From: Dipylidium caninum
Taxonomy: Eukaryota > Platyhelminthes > Cestoda > Cyclophyllidea > Dipylidiidae
Direction: 5' to 3'
Length of the DNA stretch: 64,000 bases
NCBI GenBank assembly: GCA_017562135.1
Contig: QEYB01001312.1
Coordinates: forward strand, 1,364,001-1,428,000
Under the pieces are notes generated by a model that had not been told where the DNA came from, did no database searches, and saw nothing but the letters and a program-made list of their open reading frames with translations. This document shows positions 50,456-61,335 of this stretch, in pieces; position 1 is the stretch's first letter; each line of letters opens with the position of its first letter. Made by a program: the position numbers and the translations under genes.

Positions 50456-51021
50456 TTAATGTTGCAGACGTAAGGTCAGCCAATCGAAAAAAACATTCGC
50501 ACCAAGATCAACTTCTGAAGAAGTGGTGCGTGGCCTCTTCCTGCTTTTGGCATCGTCCTCGGCGTTTTCCACCGTCGCAACGATCAGTTTATTCATTGAT
50601 GCTCGATACTTATTTGGCACTGAACGCAATGAGTTGCCAATGTAGATCCTATTAAACCCTCCAATGTTAGTTTTGGTTGGATTTACTTGCCGCTGACACC
50701 AAGCTAATGTTTCAAGCCAAATATTTACTGGTAACAAATAAAAGCAGTGGAGAAAAAGGCTTATTTTTACCTTGCAGAAGGATCTGGGGCTGACGTTAGA
50801 GACGCGAATCGTATAAGCACTGTGGCACTATGGTTGGTTGGAAGCTTATTTTGAGTGTCTTGGCGAATTTCATTGTTTTGTGTGCCTTTTCTGACAATTT
50901 TGGTGGGTCTTAGAAGGAAGAGATTTTTCTTTTCTGCTCTTGGATTAAAGAACGAACGACTGACTGAAAATGCCTGTAATCTCTGCAGATAACAACAGAT
51001 TTTAGTCACCAACCTCTTCAT
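50456..51021 (-). CDS. Candidate small gene upstream of PSMD5, unknown
   Basis: Two protein-like frames lie close together on the minus strand: 51,021-50,771 (about 83 codons from ATG, basic, Arg/Lys/Gln-rich) and about 50,720-50,456 (about 87 codons, with a KSRKRPR nuclear-localisation-like patch and a stop at 50,456). A donor (AG/GTAAAA, 50,770) and an acceptor (TTACCAG before 50,720) sit between them, giving a 50 nt intron, but the phases do not match (2 against 1). The structure is therefore incomplete or one frame is wrong. I do not recognise the product. The gene would be transcribed in the same direction as PSMD5, 420 bp upstream of its start. Confidence 0.3.
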
Positions 51022-51430
51022 TAAGTCCTTATGGAATTTTTTCAATTAATATATATGAGGCTAGATCAGACCTCTCATGAAACCAACTATTTGGATTCTA
51101 GTCATGTGGAGTAGTGTGGACTTCAAATTTAAGTGAATGGACCGAAAATAAGTCGGTTTGCATGCTCAGTTAAGATTTCACTGATCTTATGACCGGCCAA
51201 AGATGAAGAACCTAACAACGCTACTATCCTTCTCACCTCAACAGATGAGTAGGGTGCTGTCTTGCTCAGCAGGCGGCTGTTCATTTATTCGAGAAGGCGG
51301 ATAGCGTGTCAAGGACGCGCAGAGCGCGGCGAAGACGCGCCCGGAGGATGTTATTTTTAGTAGCCTTACCACATAACGCAGCAGATTCGCACTCGTATAA
51401 TCGATAATCCAATAAAACGTAGCGCGAATG

Positions 51431-51546
51431 AACCAACCAATGGGACGTGGGCGTGGCTGCGCGGGCACTCAAAAGCCGCTAGTTTCGCTTCAATTGGGGT
51501 TCCCAATTAGGCACTGCACGCCTCCTAAAAGGAGGTAAATATAAAG
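51431..51546 (+). promoter_or_regulatory. Candidate TATA/CCAAT core promoter
   Basis: A CCAAT motif (ACCAATGGGACG, about 51,435) and a second CAATTGG/CCAATTA pair (about 51,491-51,509) precede a TATA-like TAAATATAAAGG (51,536-51,547). A perfect 5 bp inverted repeat, CCTCC-TAAAA-GGAGG, sits just upstream of the TATA-like element. The order and spacing (about 40-100 bp) resemble an animal core promoter. The only open frame downstream is short. Confidence 0.3.
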
Positions 51547-51597
51547 GAGCGGGAGAAGTGCCTTCTTTCTCTGAGTAGATTCACTGACAAGTCACAA

Positions 51598-51871
51598 ATG
51601 TGCTGTATCAGGCTAAATTATTCTCCACATATAGAACCTTGCAAACTTCATTCTTCAGGTGTGGGTGGTCGATAGAATTTAATATTCTTTGAAGAACTTG
51701 CGATGTAAAATGTTGAATAAAAGTTGGTCCCTTATTGAGATGATTTCACCAAGATCGTAATTTGCAGACGATTTTCCTTGGCTTGGGTCGAGGCTCACGT
51801 GCAGGGAGAAGAAGTGGAGCTATAAAAGCATCAAATCCGTTGCGTTTGAGAACGCAACTTTTTACATTTGA
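51598..51871 (+). CDS. Candidate small two-exon ORF, unknown
   Basis: An ATG about 55 bp downstream of the TATA-like element opens 20 codons and reaches a donor (CAG/GTGTGG, 51,658). An acceptor at 51,767 joins in phase 1 to 51,768-51,871, ending in TGA. The predicted product is 54 residues, Cys-containing, with no signal peptide or recognised motif. The alternative frame in exon 2 stays open for over 100 codons. Support is limited to the promoter-like sequence and compatible splice sites. Confidence 0.15.
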
Positions 51872-54800
51872 AAAAGACATTCATATGTTTGCAGGAGAGT
51901 GCATAAAAGAGCCTTTTTATAAATTTTGGAGGCTCGAATCCACAATGCGCATGGGAGAAGGGAAACAATTTATATTAACCACAATGCGGAAGAAGGTTAA
52001 TACTCTTGGTGTGCCCTCTAACTCGTCGCTCTTCTCATCTCCCCTGGCTCAATTTTGTTGTCACTATTTAATCCTACGTAGTCTGAAGGACGGCTGGCGA
52101 GGCTGGTGCAGGTCCCTTCTACCGAATCATCATCTTGTCTGAACGCGTCTTCACAGTTGCGCCATTATAAGGCGGAATAAAAAAAGAAGTAGAAAGCAAA
52201 GAGTGGAATTTCTTGAACTGTGGTGCACCATGGCAGAACTCCCCTTCTATTCGAGAGTTTTTCCGTCGGCACAGCTCACCTCAGATGGGCGAAATGTTAA
52301 CGAAAACACTGACGCGGAGTGGAGCGAGACATTGTTCTCCACGCCCGAAAGTAGAAATCTGCACGCAACAGGTAAATCGCCGGCTAAGTCTTCACCAAAC
52401 AACATGCGACTTGGAGTGAGCTGTCGACCTCGCGGGGGCCAGTTCTCGGAATGTGATTTTGAGTTGAAGGAGCGTAGGAGGCGTCGAACGCCACCACCCC
52501 ATTTCTGAGGTGCAAGTGGAGCTCCAACGAGTCGACGTGAAGACTCAAGAAATATTCCGTGATCGCTGGTATTCAGAGCAGTTGGGCGGGGCGACGCCTT
52601 AGGCGAGGAAGCGGCTGCCTCCACCTGCAGACGGAAGTCTTCGTTGCCGGAGAGTTTCTCCTTGGCCAAGCCGTGGAACCAAAATCTTCGCGTTTGCAGG
52701 GAAGCTAACTTCTACAGCTTCACGTCGCGTAGTGAAACGGTCTAATTTCCTCGCTGAAATGAAGTCTTTCTGAGCCCACGAACACGGTTGCAGTCGCGTC
52801 TTTCCTGCCATAACGCATGCTGGCGGGAGGAATGTTTCGCAACCGAGCTGCCCTCCCAGTCTACCACGAATTTCGCTTCGCTTCGCTTCGACTCGGCTGC
52901 GGCTCGCCTGTCACCCACTCGACCCAGGCAGTCGTGGGAACGGGAGCCGCGCCCTCCTGCGGCGGATGCAGCGCTCCCTGGGAATCGCCTCCGTCTGCAT
53001 GCCGGTTCCGAATTTACTTGCAACAGATTGACTCCTCTCTTGAGAAAGTAATTCTGCTGTGCAAAAGTAGTCGCGCGCTCCAGTGCTTCTGCGCCTGGGA
53101 CGTCGGGGAGTCTTCCCATAGCGGCGGGCAGAAGTCGGTGTGGATAGAACTCTTTGTCACACAGGCGACCCATCGACTATGGACTGCGGCCAGACGAATT
53201 GCCCTTTTCCACTCTCCTGCATCACCAAGAATCCCGAGTTTACAAGCTAATCGTTTGAGTAGCTTCCGGCGAACTCATCCGTGAAGAAGAGGCTTGTCCG
53301 CTTCCACTGCTTTTGTTTCGTGAGAGAAACGTCTCCCCAAGTAACGCGTCAACATTACGAGAGGAAACTAAGGAAGCTTTTTTAACGGTTGATTTGGTAG
53401 TCAAAGGCGGTTTATGACGTTACTTTGTTGTCAGCTCAGGGGGAATTGGTGCGCCTGGTCGGCAGACGGTTGAGGGGGTTCACTGAAAGCCTACATGAGC
53501 AAAGGAGGCTGTGCCGCGCAAGAGGCAGTGCCTCGGCCACCGCCCACCCGTTCGCCTTCGCTGGAGGTCCTTCCTCCCGCCAGGGGGCGGGGAAGAGGGG
53601 CGGCCTCGGATCACCGAACTCGTCGGGGAGAAGCAGGAGTCAGGGCTCCGGCGTGAGGCGTCGCTTGTCTCCTCGGCGGGAGATGTGCCACCCGCCCCAT
53701 GGGACGATGCCGGCGACGGGAGTGTCCGAGGCCGTGTTGCCAAGGCCTCCACTCGCCTCACTCGCAGACTTCCGTCGGCTTCGCTACCTGATGGGCCAAC
53801 GCATCCACGTGCCTCGAGTGCTGGCGCCCCTGCCACGCGCTGTCGTCGGAGGAGCCACGCGGTGTGACAGTCGCCCCCCAAAACCGCTAAAAAGCATGAC
53901 GCGAGTTGTGCTCACGTCATCACTGAAAGTTCAAACAATTTGATGCAACCATTCCACCCTTCGACTTGATTATGTGTTCATGTTAAGCCAAACAGGATGG
54001 GTTAGAGAAAAACAGAAAAAATTTTTCACCATCGCGGAGCGCTTTTGTCCTTGACCTGAGGTTGCACACTTTGGTGGAAACCAGTCGAAGTAGAAGGACT
54101 CACCCTGCGCACCACAGCAGCCCAACACAGCGATTAATTAGCCGTGCTGGCGGGCCTTTGTCGACTTTCACCGACGCTGCCTCGTGGACTGCAATCTGTG
54201 GAAGAGACGCTGTTCATTTTGCCCGAGAGACAATGTCCCTCGTTCCCTAGCTCCGAGTTCGCCTGCGCTCTCTTGTCATCCATCTACCGTCGTCGTCTTT
54301 TCTTATGCTCCCCACTGTTTAGCCTGGCAAGTTTGTCCTGTGTGTGGGCTAAAACCCACTTTCAGCGTTCTGCCACGCCGCTTAAGAGGGCTCCGTAGCC
54401 CTTCTGCCAGGAGATGAACTGCTGCGTGCTGACAGTGCGTTGAAATGACGTCTGGGGACTGCGACGATCGGTGACGTGATTCGCGCTCAAGCGGATCAGT
54501 GGGAGGCGTGGGACGCGCCTTCCAAGCAGCGGCGGAATCCGTGGGACCCCTTCCGCGCGGTGTGTTCTAATTCCGCCCGGGAGGGGAGCTTTCTCCCCTG
54601 TTCCGCTGCTCTGCGGGCGGTTGGCGAAACGCGTGGGGATGCACAGAAGCAGCTGCGGAACAGGCACAATTACGTCCGCTCCGGCCTCCCTCCTGAAATA
54701 CCCATTCCAAAAAAGGAAAAGACATTCCTCTTTACCTCGGGCGGTAAAAAAAACTCTCCCCAGTTGTGATGAGCACTAAAAAACTATTTTCATATGCAAA

Positions 54801-57800
54801 TGTCAGCGGGATAAAATCGATTTAAGGCGAGTGCCAGTCCAGACGCAGAGGGGGACTACGACAGGCGTTGTCTGGACGTTGTCTGGAGCGGCGGCTGGGA
54901 AAAGTGGGAATTCACCGGCACTGACGGGGTTCAACCATCTGCTCGACCACGCCCTACTTCAGCGGAATTTTGCATTTGCGGCTATAAATAGAAATGTTGT
55001 CGCCTCGTCGAAATTCGGGGGCCAGAAGAGGCGCGCTGAGGTGTGTGCCAAAACCAGTCCCACCCGTTTATCCGTAACTGCGAGAAGAGCGTTGAGAGCA
55101 GCACCAAGTAAGAGGGAAAAAACCGCTCATTCTCAGAATAACTCGCGAGTGCAAGTCACAGTCTCGCATTCGCCGGTGGGTAGAGTTTGCCAGAGTGCGG
55201 AGACCAGCTTCCTCACCCTGCACGAGCGTTCTGACGGCGTTGACGTTTCTGCGGGACCCCGGCCGCCCGATAACTCAGAGTGTCGCGAAGCGGGCAGCCG
55301 CCTCAAATGCTATGTCCCGTGGAGTCCATCGTGTCACTTCCGCTCGTCCTCATACTCCCCTACGCGCCACTCCGGTGTGACCGCGGGGCGGAGGTGATTT
55401 TGAGGTCGTGGAAAGGCAGCGGAGTAGATGCTCGGGGAGAGAGACTTCATAGTCAGCACAGACAGTTGAGGGGAGGGCGATGCGAGCCACTCGGGGACGA
55501 CGAGCGGAGAGCGGCGCGGGGGGCGAGAGACACCGTCCCCCCGGCCGGTGTGGCGATCGGGGAATTGCGTCGCGTTCACGCTGCGGTGGGAGCGGCTAGC
55601 GGCTGACACCCGCGGCCTCGTCGGTGTGGACCGCACTTTGAGCAGACGCCGTGGCAGAAAGAGAGGCGAGTTACAATGGCGGTGCTCGGCACTCCCGGAA
55701 AGCCTCTGCCTCTCTCATCGTCGTAACAAACAAATTTATGGCGATGTTAGTTAGAATGAGACTTGTGCACCAGGCTACTTGACAGTGGGGCCTTCAGTGG
55801 AAAGAGGATGGCGCTTGTCAGTTGCCGCCTCGAAGCAGTGCTTTATTGTCACTCGCCACGGAGTGGCTTCTCGCACCGACTGCAGGGAAGGAGGCTCATC
55901 AACGCGGACAAGGTGGATGGGCCAAAAGGCTTTGCGATTGGGTGGTGTTCGCACAAGCAGCAAAGTTCATCGTAAAACAACGGACGAGTACGGGTCGAGG
56001 GGTTGTTCGGACGCCTTGACAGTGCTGCTTTTCAAGGTATTTGTTCGCTATTCCAAATTCTCATTTCACTGGATTCCCTGCGAACTTGGCCGCATCTCTT
56101 CGTGTGCAAGACGTCTGGGGCGCCAACTTGTTGGAAGAATCAGAATTCTGACAGTGGCAGCTCGGGAACGGTGTCGACCAAAAGGTGGCCCACTCGACCC
56201 TATCGTCGAAGTGTCCTCTTCCGATGCTGGCGACAACCAGACGGCGACTGCTGGACGGCAACGGATCCACTTTTCTTACTTCGAAGTCGGGCACTTGGCC
56301 GGCCACTTTTACTATAAAATCGCGCAAATTACTACGCAACCTAAAAGTTGTTGTTGCAATGCGAGATTTCGGCAAATAAATTGCGAACCGATAAGAATGA
56401 GGAGAAGCGAAGTCAGGTAAAGCCCTGGCTGCCGCCTGGCTGGGAAGGGATTACTGGGAATTGTGTCCGCCTCGACCCTCCCTCCGACTCAACGACGACG
56501 TGGCCTCATGATCGGGGAGTGGCTCAAGCGGCGGAGGTTATCGCCATCGGCGGCAAAAGACGCCGGTTCGAGCTCCGAGTTGCTGAAAGCGAAGGCTCTA
56601 TTCCCATGTCAAAAGCCCGGAGTGGCAAGTCCATCGACGTACTTGGTGGGATCGCGTGTGTCGAGAGCACGCGGAGCAGTGAGCAGGCGGATCCCTGCGG
56701 CGCGAGCAGCTCCCCTCCGCGGGCCCACCGTCGACAGGCTAAAAATTGTGCAGCTGAATGAAAACCCGGCCAGACTGGGCCCCGATCGCCTTCCCCTTGG
56801 GGGTGGACTTGTCCCCACACTAGCCACTGCGCAACCTCCCTGCAAAATGCCCGATGCCACTCAGCTGCCTCCGAGAGGGAGGGCCAGTGGGGCTCCGGAG
56901 GTCTCCTCTGCCTCAGACTGGTCATTCACTACTTTCCAGCGATTAGTCGTCTGAACAGTGGCAGTTTGGTTGCCTAAAGGAGCATAAGTTAGACAGCAGT
57001 ATGAGACGAGCCGTGACAGACAGAGGAACGCCTTTGCGGTTGAAGGAGCAGTTGATTCGCCTGAGGAGAAGCGAATTGTACCAGCGTTTTGGAGAGGGTG
57101 CACCTATTCATCCTATGGACGGTCCAGTTGCGACAATTTCCCCACGTAAGTCTGCTTCTGCGTGGATTAAGAGTGAGTTTTAGAGTATGGCCGATGCCCC
57201 TTCCGCAATAACTCTCTCTATCGGCAGCAGTTGTCTTTTCGGGAGGAGTAAAGTGGCGTGACCGTCCTCCGACAACCAGGTGTGGGGAATGGGGAGAGTG
57301 TCTCGTCACCGCGGGGCTGTTCACAGGGCAGGAACAACAGTGCTGACTCGAGTCGACGCCCATCAGGAAGTGGGACGAAGAGACGCCGAGACGCAAGTGC
57401 CCAGGAGCTTCCACGCAACCGCCGAAAGGTCCACCGAAGCCCGCTGTAATCGCCGCGCCTTGGCATTCTCGCCCCTGCGGCATAGCGCCTTTGCCGATTG
57501 GAAGGGACCCATTGACATGCGAGCGCACGAAGGCCGCCTCTCCCGGTTGCACGCGAGTCGCCTCATCTTTTTCCCCGGGGGGGGGTCAGGGCGAGAGCAG
57601 TGCGCCGTGGTCACAGAACGTTGCGCACTGCAGCTCCAAAAGCCCGTTACTCGTTCCGTTGAACTGTCAAAAGCACAGCCGCCCTCGCATTGCACCGACC
57701 TTGCTGTAAGTGCTTCGAAGCGGTTGCGACAGCCAGGCTAAAGCATATATCAACGCGACGCAAATGAAAGCTTTGACAGCTCTTGCGGCTCGCCTAGTGC

Positions 57801-58148
57801 ACCCCCTCGCAGTGCTGCATGGGGCGAGGGGAGGGCTGAGACCATTAGGAAGCGTTCTACCTGGTGGCAGCACATGCCACTTAGAGTCGAAAATGTCATG
57901 TCATCGCGGTACTGCTGCGTTGCCATTCAGCTTTTGACGACAAGAGAACAGCAGCACCAACCGCTTCGAGGTGGGTTCGAACAGACAACGACTTGCTGCG
58001 ACGACCGCGTGGAAACAACCCATGAACACGCTCCCCCTCTCCTCCCCTCTCCTTTCCAGCCTCCCTCAATGATCAGTGTGGTTCTCAAAAGCAGGCTACG
58101 AGCCCGATCACCCACTCACACACACATCCCTACGGCCACACGTGACAC
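51872..58148. other. GC-rich flank without a supported gene
   Basis: Composition becomes GC-rich again from about 52,150. Frames of 100-210 codons are present on both strands but overlap each other and match nothing I recognise. A short (GCTTC)n run is at 52,873-52,890 and a G9 run near 57,580. No RNA gene was detected by eye. Confidence 0.4.
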
Positions 58149-58489
58149 CTAAGCCCTCTCGCCGCGAGTGCGTCGAGCAAGCTGAATGTCCTCGGCCGTC
58201 ACACGCTTGGCGTGGATGGCGCACAGTGGTATCGAACAGGCCCACGAGGTGGCCTCTAGCTTCCTGCAAAGCTGACACCGCGGTGCTCTGAAAGCGCAGG
58301 TCCGTCGTGAATCCTGTGCTATCTCTGGAAGGGCGTCTTGCGGATCAATAAGCGACGAATCTCGCGGAGAGCCACGGTGCCAGGCCTGTAGCGATGCGGC
58401 TTCTTCTTGCGAGCCACCTTCGTGGCCATCTGCTTGCGCGGAGCCCTCCCACCAGTACTCTTGCGTGCCGTCTGCTTGGTGCGTGCCAT
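58149..58489 (-). pseudogene. Histone H3 pseudogene decayed by deletions
   Basis: From ATG at 58,489 the minus strand encodes a near-perfect H3 N-terminal tail ([13 protein letters not shown]), then [16 protein letters not shown] and LLIRK, and ends in CAIHAKRVT, DIQLAR and RGERA before a TAG at 58,149. Between these anchors it has lost residues SAPATGGV (24 nt, in frame), YQKSTE (18 nt, in frame), about 13 nt covering LVR, one base in the IAQDF codons, three bases around SEAY, about five around EDTN and two codons near the IMPK position. The frame changes at least three times, so no functional histone can be made. There are no introns, as in normal replication-dependent H3 genes. A poly(A) tail is not visible, so a processed origin is not shown. 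No other core histone gene was found nearby. Confidence 0.88.
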
Positions 58490-59110
58490 CGCCCCCTTGA
58501 GTTAACGATGAAACGTGGGATCGGAATCCAGGAGATCGGAATTGCCGGGAGAGGGGCCGGGGGCAACTTGCCTCGGTCCCCGTGGAGTGAGGCGGACAGA
58601 CGCAGCGACACCCCCAAAACTGTGGAAGAAGACGTTGTTGAAGGCAGTTTTCTCGTGAACTGAATGTCATCAAAACTCTGACGCAATAAGTGGCGCATCC
58701 AAGCCCTCAGAGGTGTTCTGCGGCCTGCCTAGCAGAATGGCAGACCGCCGCTTGGCTCGGCGGGAGGCGAGGACGAAAATAGGTTGTCCTCGGAAGGGAG
58801 CTCACTTGATGGGCGGGCAAAAAGACACCAGCGTGGCTGATAGGGGGGAAATGCGACCGAACTGCTCCCTCCCGCATCTCCGCGAAATGATCGAAGTCAC
58901 TTGACATCGGAGAACCCGAGAAAGTCCACAATTCGAGTGACTAACTGTAATGACTGTGTTAGATCTCTCGGGACTGTTAATTTATGCCGCGTGACTGAAC
59001 CCTGAACTGTTAGCAAATTCTTCGAAGACGCGTAAAAATAGCTCTCAGGCGGGTCAACCTACTCTTCCACTTCCACGCGTGAGCCATAATACTTCTTCTT
59101 CTCCGTGTTT
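58490..59110. other. No gene recognised
   Basis: Sequence upstream of the H3 pseudogene. I see no convincing CCAAT/TATA arrangement for the minus strand within 150 bp of its ATG, and no other coding segment. Confidence 0.4.
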
Positions 59111-59166
59111 CGTGTGTATGCGTATGTGTGTGTGTGTATGTGTGGGTGGGTGGGTGGGTGTGTGCG
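59111..59166 (+). repeat. (GT)n / (GGGT)n compound microsatellite
   Basis: GT dinucleotides interrupted by AT, followed by four GGGT units. The GGGT part has quadruplex potential. Confidence 0.9.
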
Positions 59167-59308
59167 CATGTCACAGCGGTCTCAGCCAATAAATGACAAC
59201 TCTGGAACAGAGCTCACTGACTTCTCGCCGCAGCCTCCATTCAATCCACTACACCCTTTCCTCCGGTAATCCACCATTCTCTCCAGCTCGCGAAACTTAT
59301 CATTTCAT

Positions 59309-59328
59309 AAACACACACACACACACAC
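59309..59328 (+). repeat. (AC)n microsatellite
   Basis: About ten AC units 45 bp upstream of the candidate start codon at 59,373. With the GT repeat at 59,111 it forms an inverted pair of simple repeats about 180 bp apart. Confidence 0.9.
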
Positions 59329-59372
59329 GCACGAGGTTGATACTTCTTGAGGCGACGACAAGCTGCAGCGCA

Positions 59373-60654
59373 ATGGTCCTGGAACGAAGCTCCTCCAACT
59401 CCTCCCACCCCGTCCTTCCGTCCTCCCCATCGCGCGTTGTGTTCCGACGCAACCACCTCCGCCCTAACCTCATTTACCCGTCCAAAAGCGAGGAGGACGA
59501 AGACAAGACTACCATCACCGACTGCTCCGCGCGCATGCAGGCGGGCAAGGCGAGGCCTCGGGGCCACGTGAGGGACTTCTTTGGTCGCCATCGCCCGGGA
59601 CGCAAGACCTCAACCAGCTCGGAACAGAGACCGCTAGTCTACGATATCCACGACAAGCGGCCTCGAGTGCCTTCGCAGGAGATGACTGAACTGTGAGTTG
59701 ACGTTGATTTGGTCCTCTGAGCGTAAACTGGCGAATGTGCACACATCCGTGTGCTTTAATTTAAACCGCAACGGTGTTGCAGAATGTGGTGCGTGGGACT
59801 GGGTTGGCCTGATCGAGGCCGTGGCGGAGGCCACTTCGAGCGGCCTTCGCCCCGGCGCTCCGCGAAGAGGCAGTCGGGCGCGAAATGCGGTCGGGCCGGA
59901 GCGTGTGCCGTCGAGGAGGCACACACAGGCACGACGGGGGTACGAACAGCGCGTGGACACTTCCTTTGTGAAGACAGGCGCCCCGATTTGTTGTGTGGGC
60001 TCAGAGCCGACCGGTGGTGCCCAGATTTCCATGCATGCACTACGAAATCCGCCCGGGAAACACGCCTGTCCGGCGTCCTTCGGTCCCAGGAACCGTGTTC
60101 TTCGGATGAAAAGACTCTCCCCGTGTTGACTCGCTGTGGCTCAACGTGCACAGTTTAGTGATATCTCCACGCCTCTCTCCTCATTTACCGCGAGGCCTCT
60201 GCGGCACGCGCTTCCACTGCTCGCGAGAACGTGGATCTGTGTGGGCAGCCCTCCATGGCCACGCGGTGCGGAAGTCTCCTCGCGCCTTCTCCGTCGCAAA
60301 AGCTCTTCTCCCCCAGCGCACAATCACCGTGGACGGGGCACCCGCGTGCAAGTCACCGTAGATGAGCGCAAAACCACAGCGCCTGCAGTGTCCGAGGTCC
60401 AACTTCACGACCGGCATTTTGACTTTCGCAGTTGCCCGCAAACCCCTCACATGTCGTCTTTGTCGCCGCACATTTTGATCCTGTGGGACGAAACCGATGC
60501 CCACCGCAAAAAGGCCATAAAGGCATTTAGCAAACTTGATGACTCGCCATTACCGATGGCGTCGTCGATGTTAAACTCACAAAATCGGAGCCAACCTCGG
60601 AGTCATGGACATGGCGTCCGGGGCCCCCCAGCACAGGCATTGGCCGCCTTTTAG
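59373..60654 (+). CDS. Candidate multi-exon gene, unknown product
   Basis: The first exon is well supported for an unknown gene. ATG at 59,373 opens 106 codons with Ser-rich, acidic (SEEDEDKTT) and basic (GRHRPGRK) stretches, ending at a consensus donor (CT/GTGAGT, 59,693). A polypyrimidine-poor but usable acceptor at 59,782 begins a second exon. Two frames stay open there for over 115 codons, one of them Cys-rich and in phase with exon 1. A frame ending at 60,654 (with WDETDAHRKKAIKAFSKLD) lies 20 bp upstream of AATAAA at 60,675, so the last exon probably ends there. Internal junctions after 59,783 could not be settled. I do not recognise the protein. The AC repeat directly upstream is the only odd promoter-region feature. 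Confidence 0.35.
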
Positions 60655-60674
60655 AAGGATGGACTCAGAGCCAA

Positions 60675-60680
60675 AATAAA
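60675..60680 (+). promoter_or_regulatory. Poly(A) signal
   Basis: AATAAA on the + strand, 20 bp after the stop of the frame ending at 60,654. This supports the direction and end of the candidate gene that starts at 59,373. Confidence 0.4.
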
Positions 60681-61142
60681 CACATTATCATTCGCACCCT
60701 TTTCTTTTAACCCTTAAGTGAATGCTGTGGGCAGGAGGACCACTCGAATGTCCCACAGCCGTTGATCAAGCCTCGGCACCCGGAGTTCCACCAGCGAGCG
60801 CTCTCTTCGACTGTAAGTTCACTCAGCCAGCAGGCAACTGTGAGACGTCGCTTGTACCGCTTTTAGAGGCGGGGGCCATGCCCTTCTGCCCCTCCCCTAC
60901 CACCCAATTAAGTCAGGTCTCGTAGCCGCTGTTGATGGTCTCCCTGCGAGGGATTCCACGTCCTGCGTGGCTTCATTAAAAGCAGTTTGACACTCAGTCA
61001 ACAGCGTTAAGAAAGTTGAGCTGGTCAAGTGACAACAGCCCCCATTATGGTGCTACAAACTCCCATTTCCGTCGCAATGTGAGCTGAGTGATCTGTTTAG
61101 TGGGAGAGCAGAGGAGGCTTCAATTTCCCATGCAAAACTCAC

Positions 61143-61335
61143 CTCGTCGCCGGGAGGGGCTGCCTGCACCGAGGGTCGCCGGTGCTGTCCTCGGAGAAGA
61201 AGCCTCGCGCCGCAAGGCTTGTGTCAGCGAAAGGCGGTAGTTTTTGTCAGATACGTCGTCTGAGCCGCTATCGTTGCTTGGATTCTGCGCCACCGCCTCG
61301 GCTTCCGTCCAGTGGGGGGGACCACTCGCAGAGAG
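61143..61335 (-). CDS. Candidate internal exon, unknown
   Basis: An open minus-strand segment of about 64 codons is bounded by a CAG acceptor (61,336) and a consensus donor (GAG/GTGAGT, 61,142). Its translation is acidic and Ser-rich in the middle (NDSGSDDVSDKNYR) and basic at the end (SPSRRR), which looks like a disordered linker of a real protein. A further open minus-strand frame at 61,483-61,755 could be an upstream exon but is not linked by matching phase that I can show. The family is not recognised. Confidence 0.28.
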
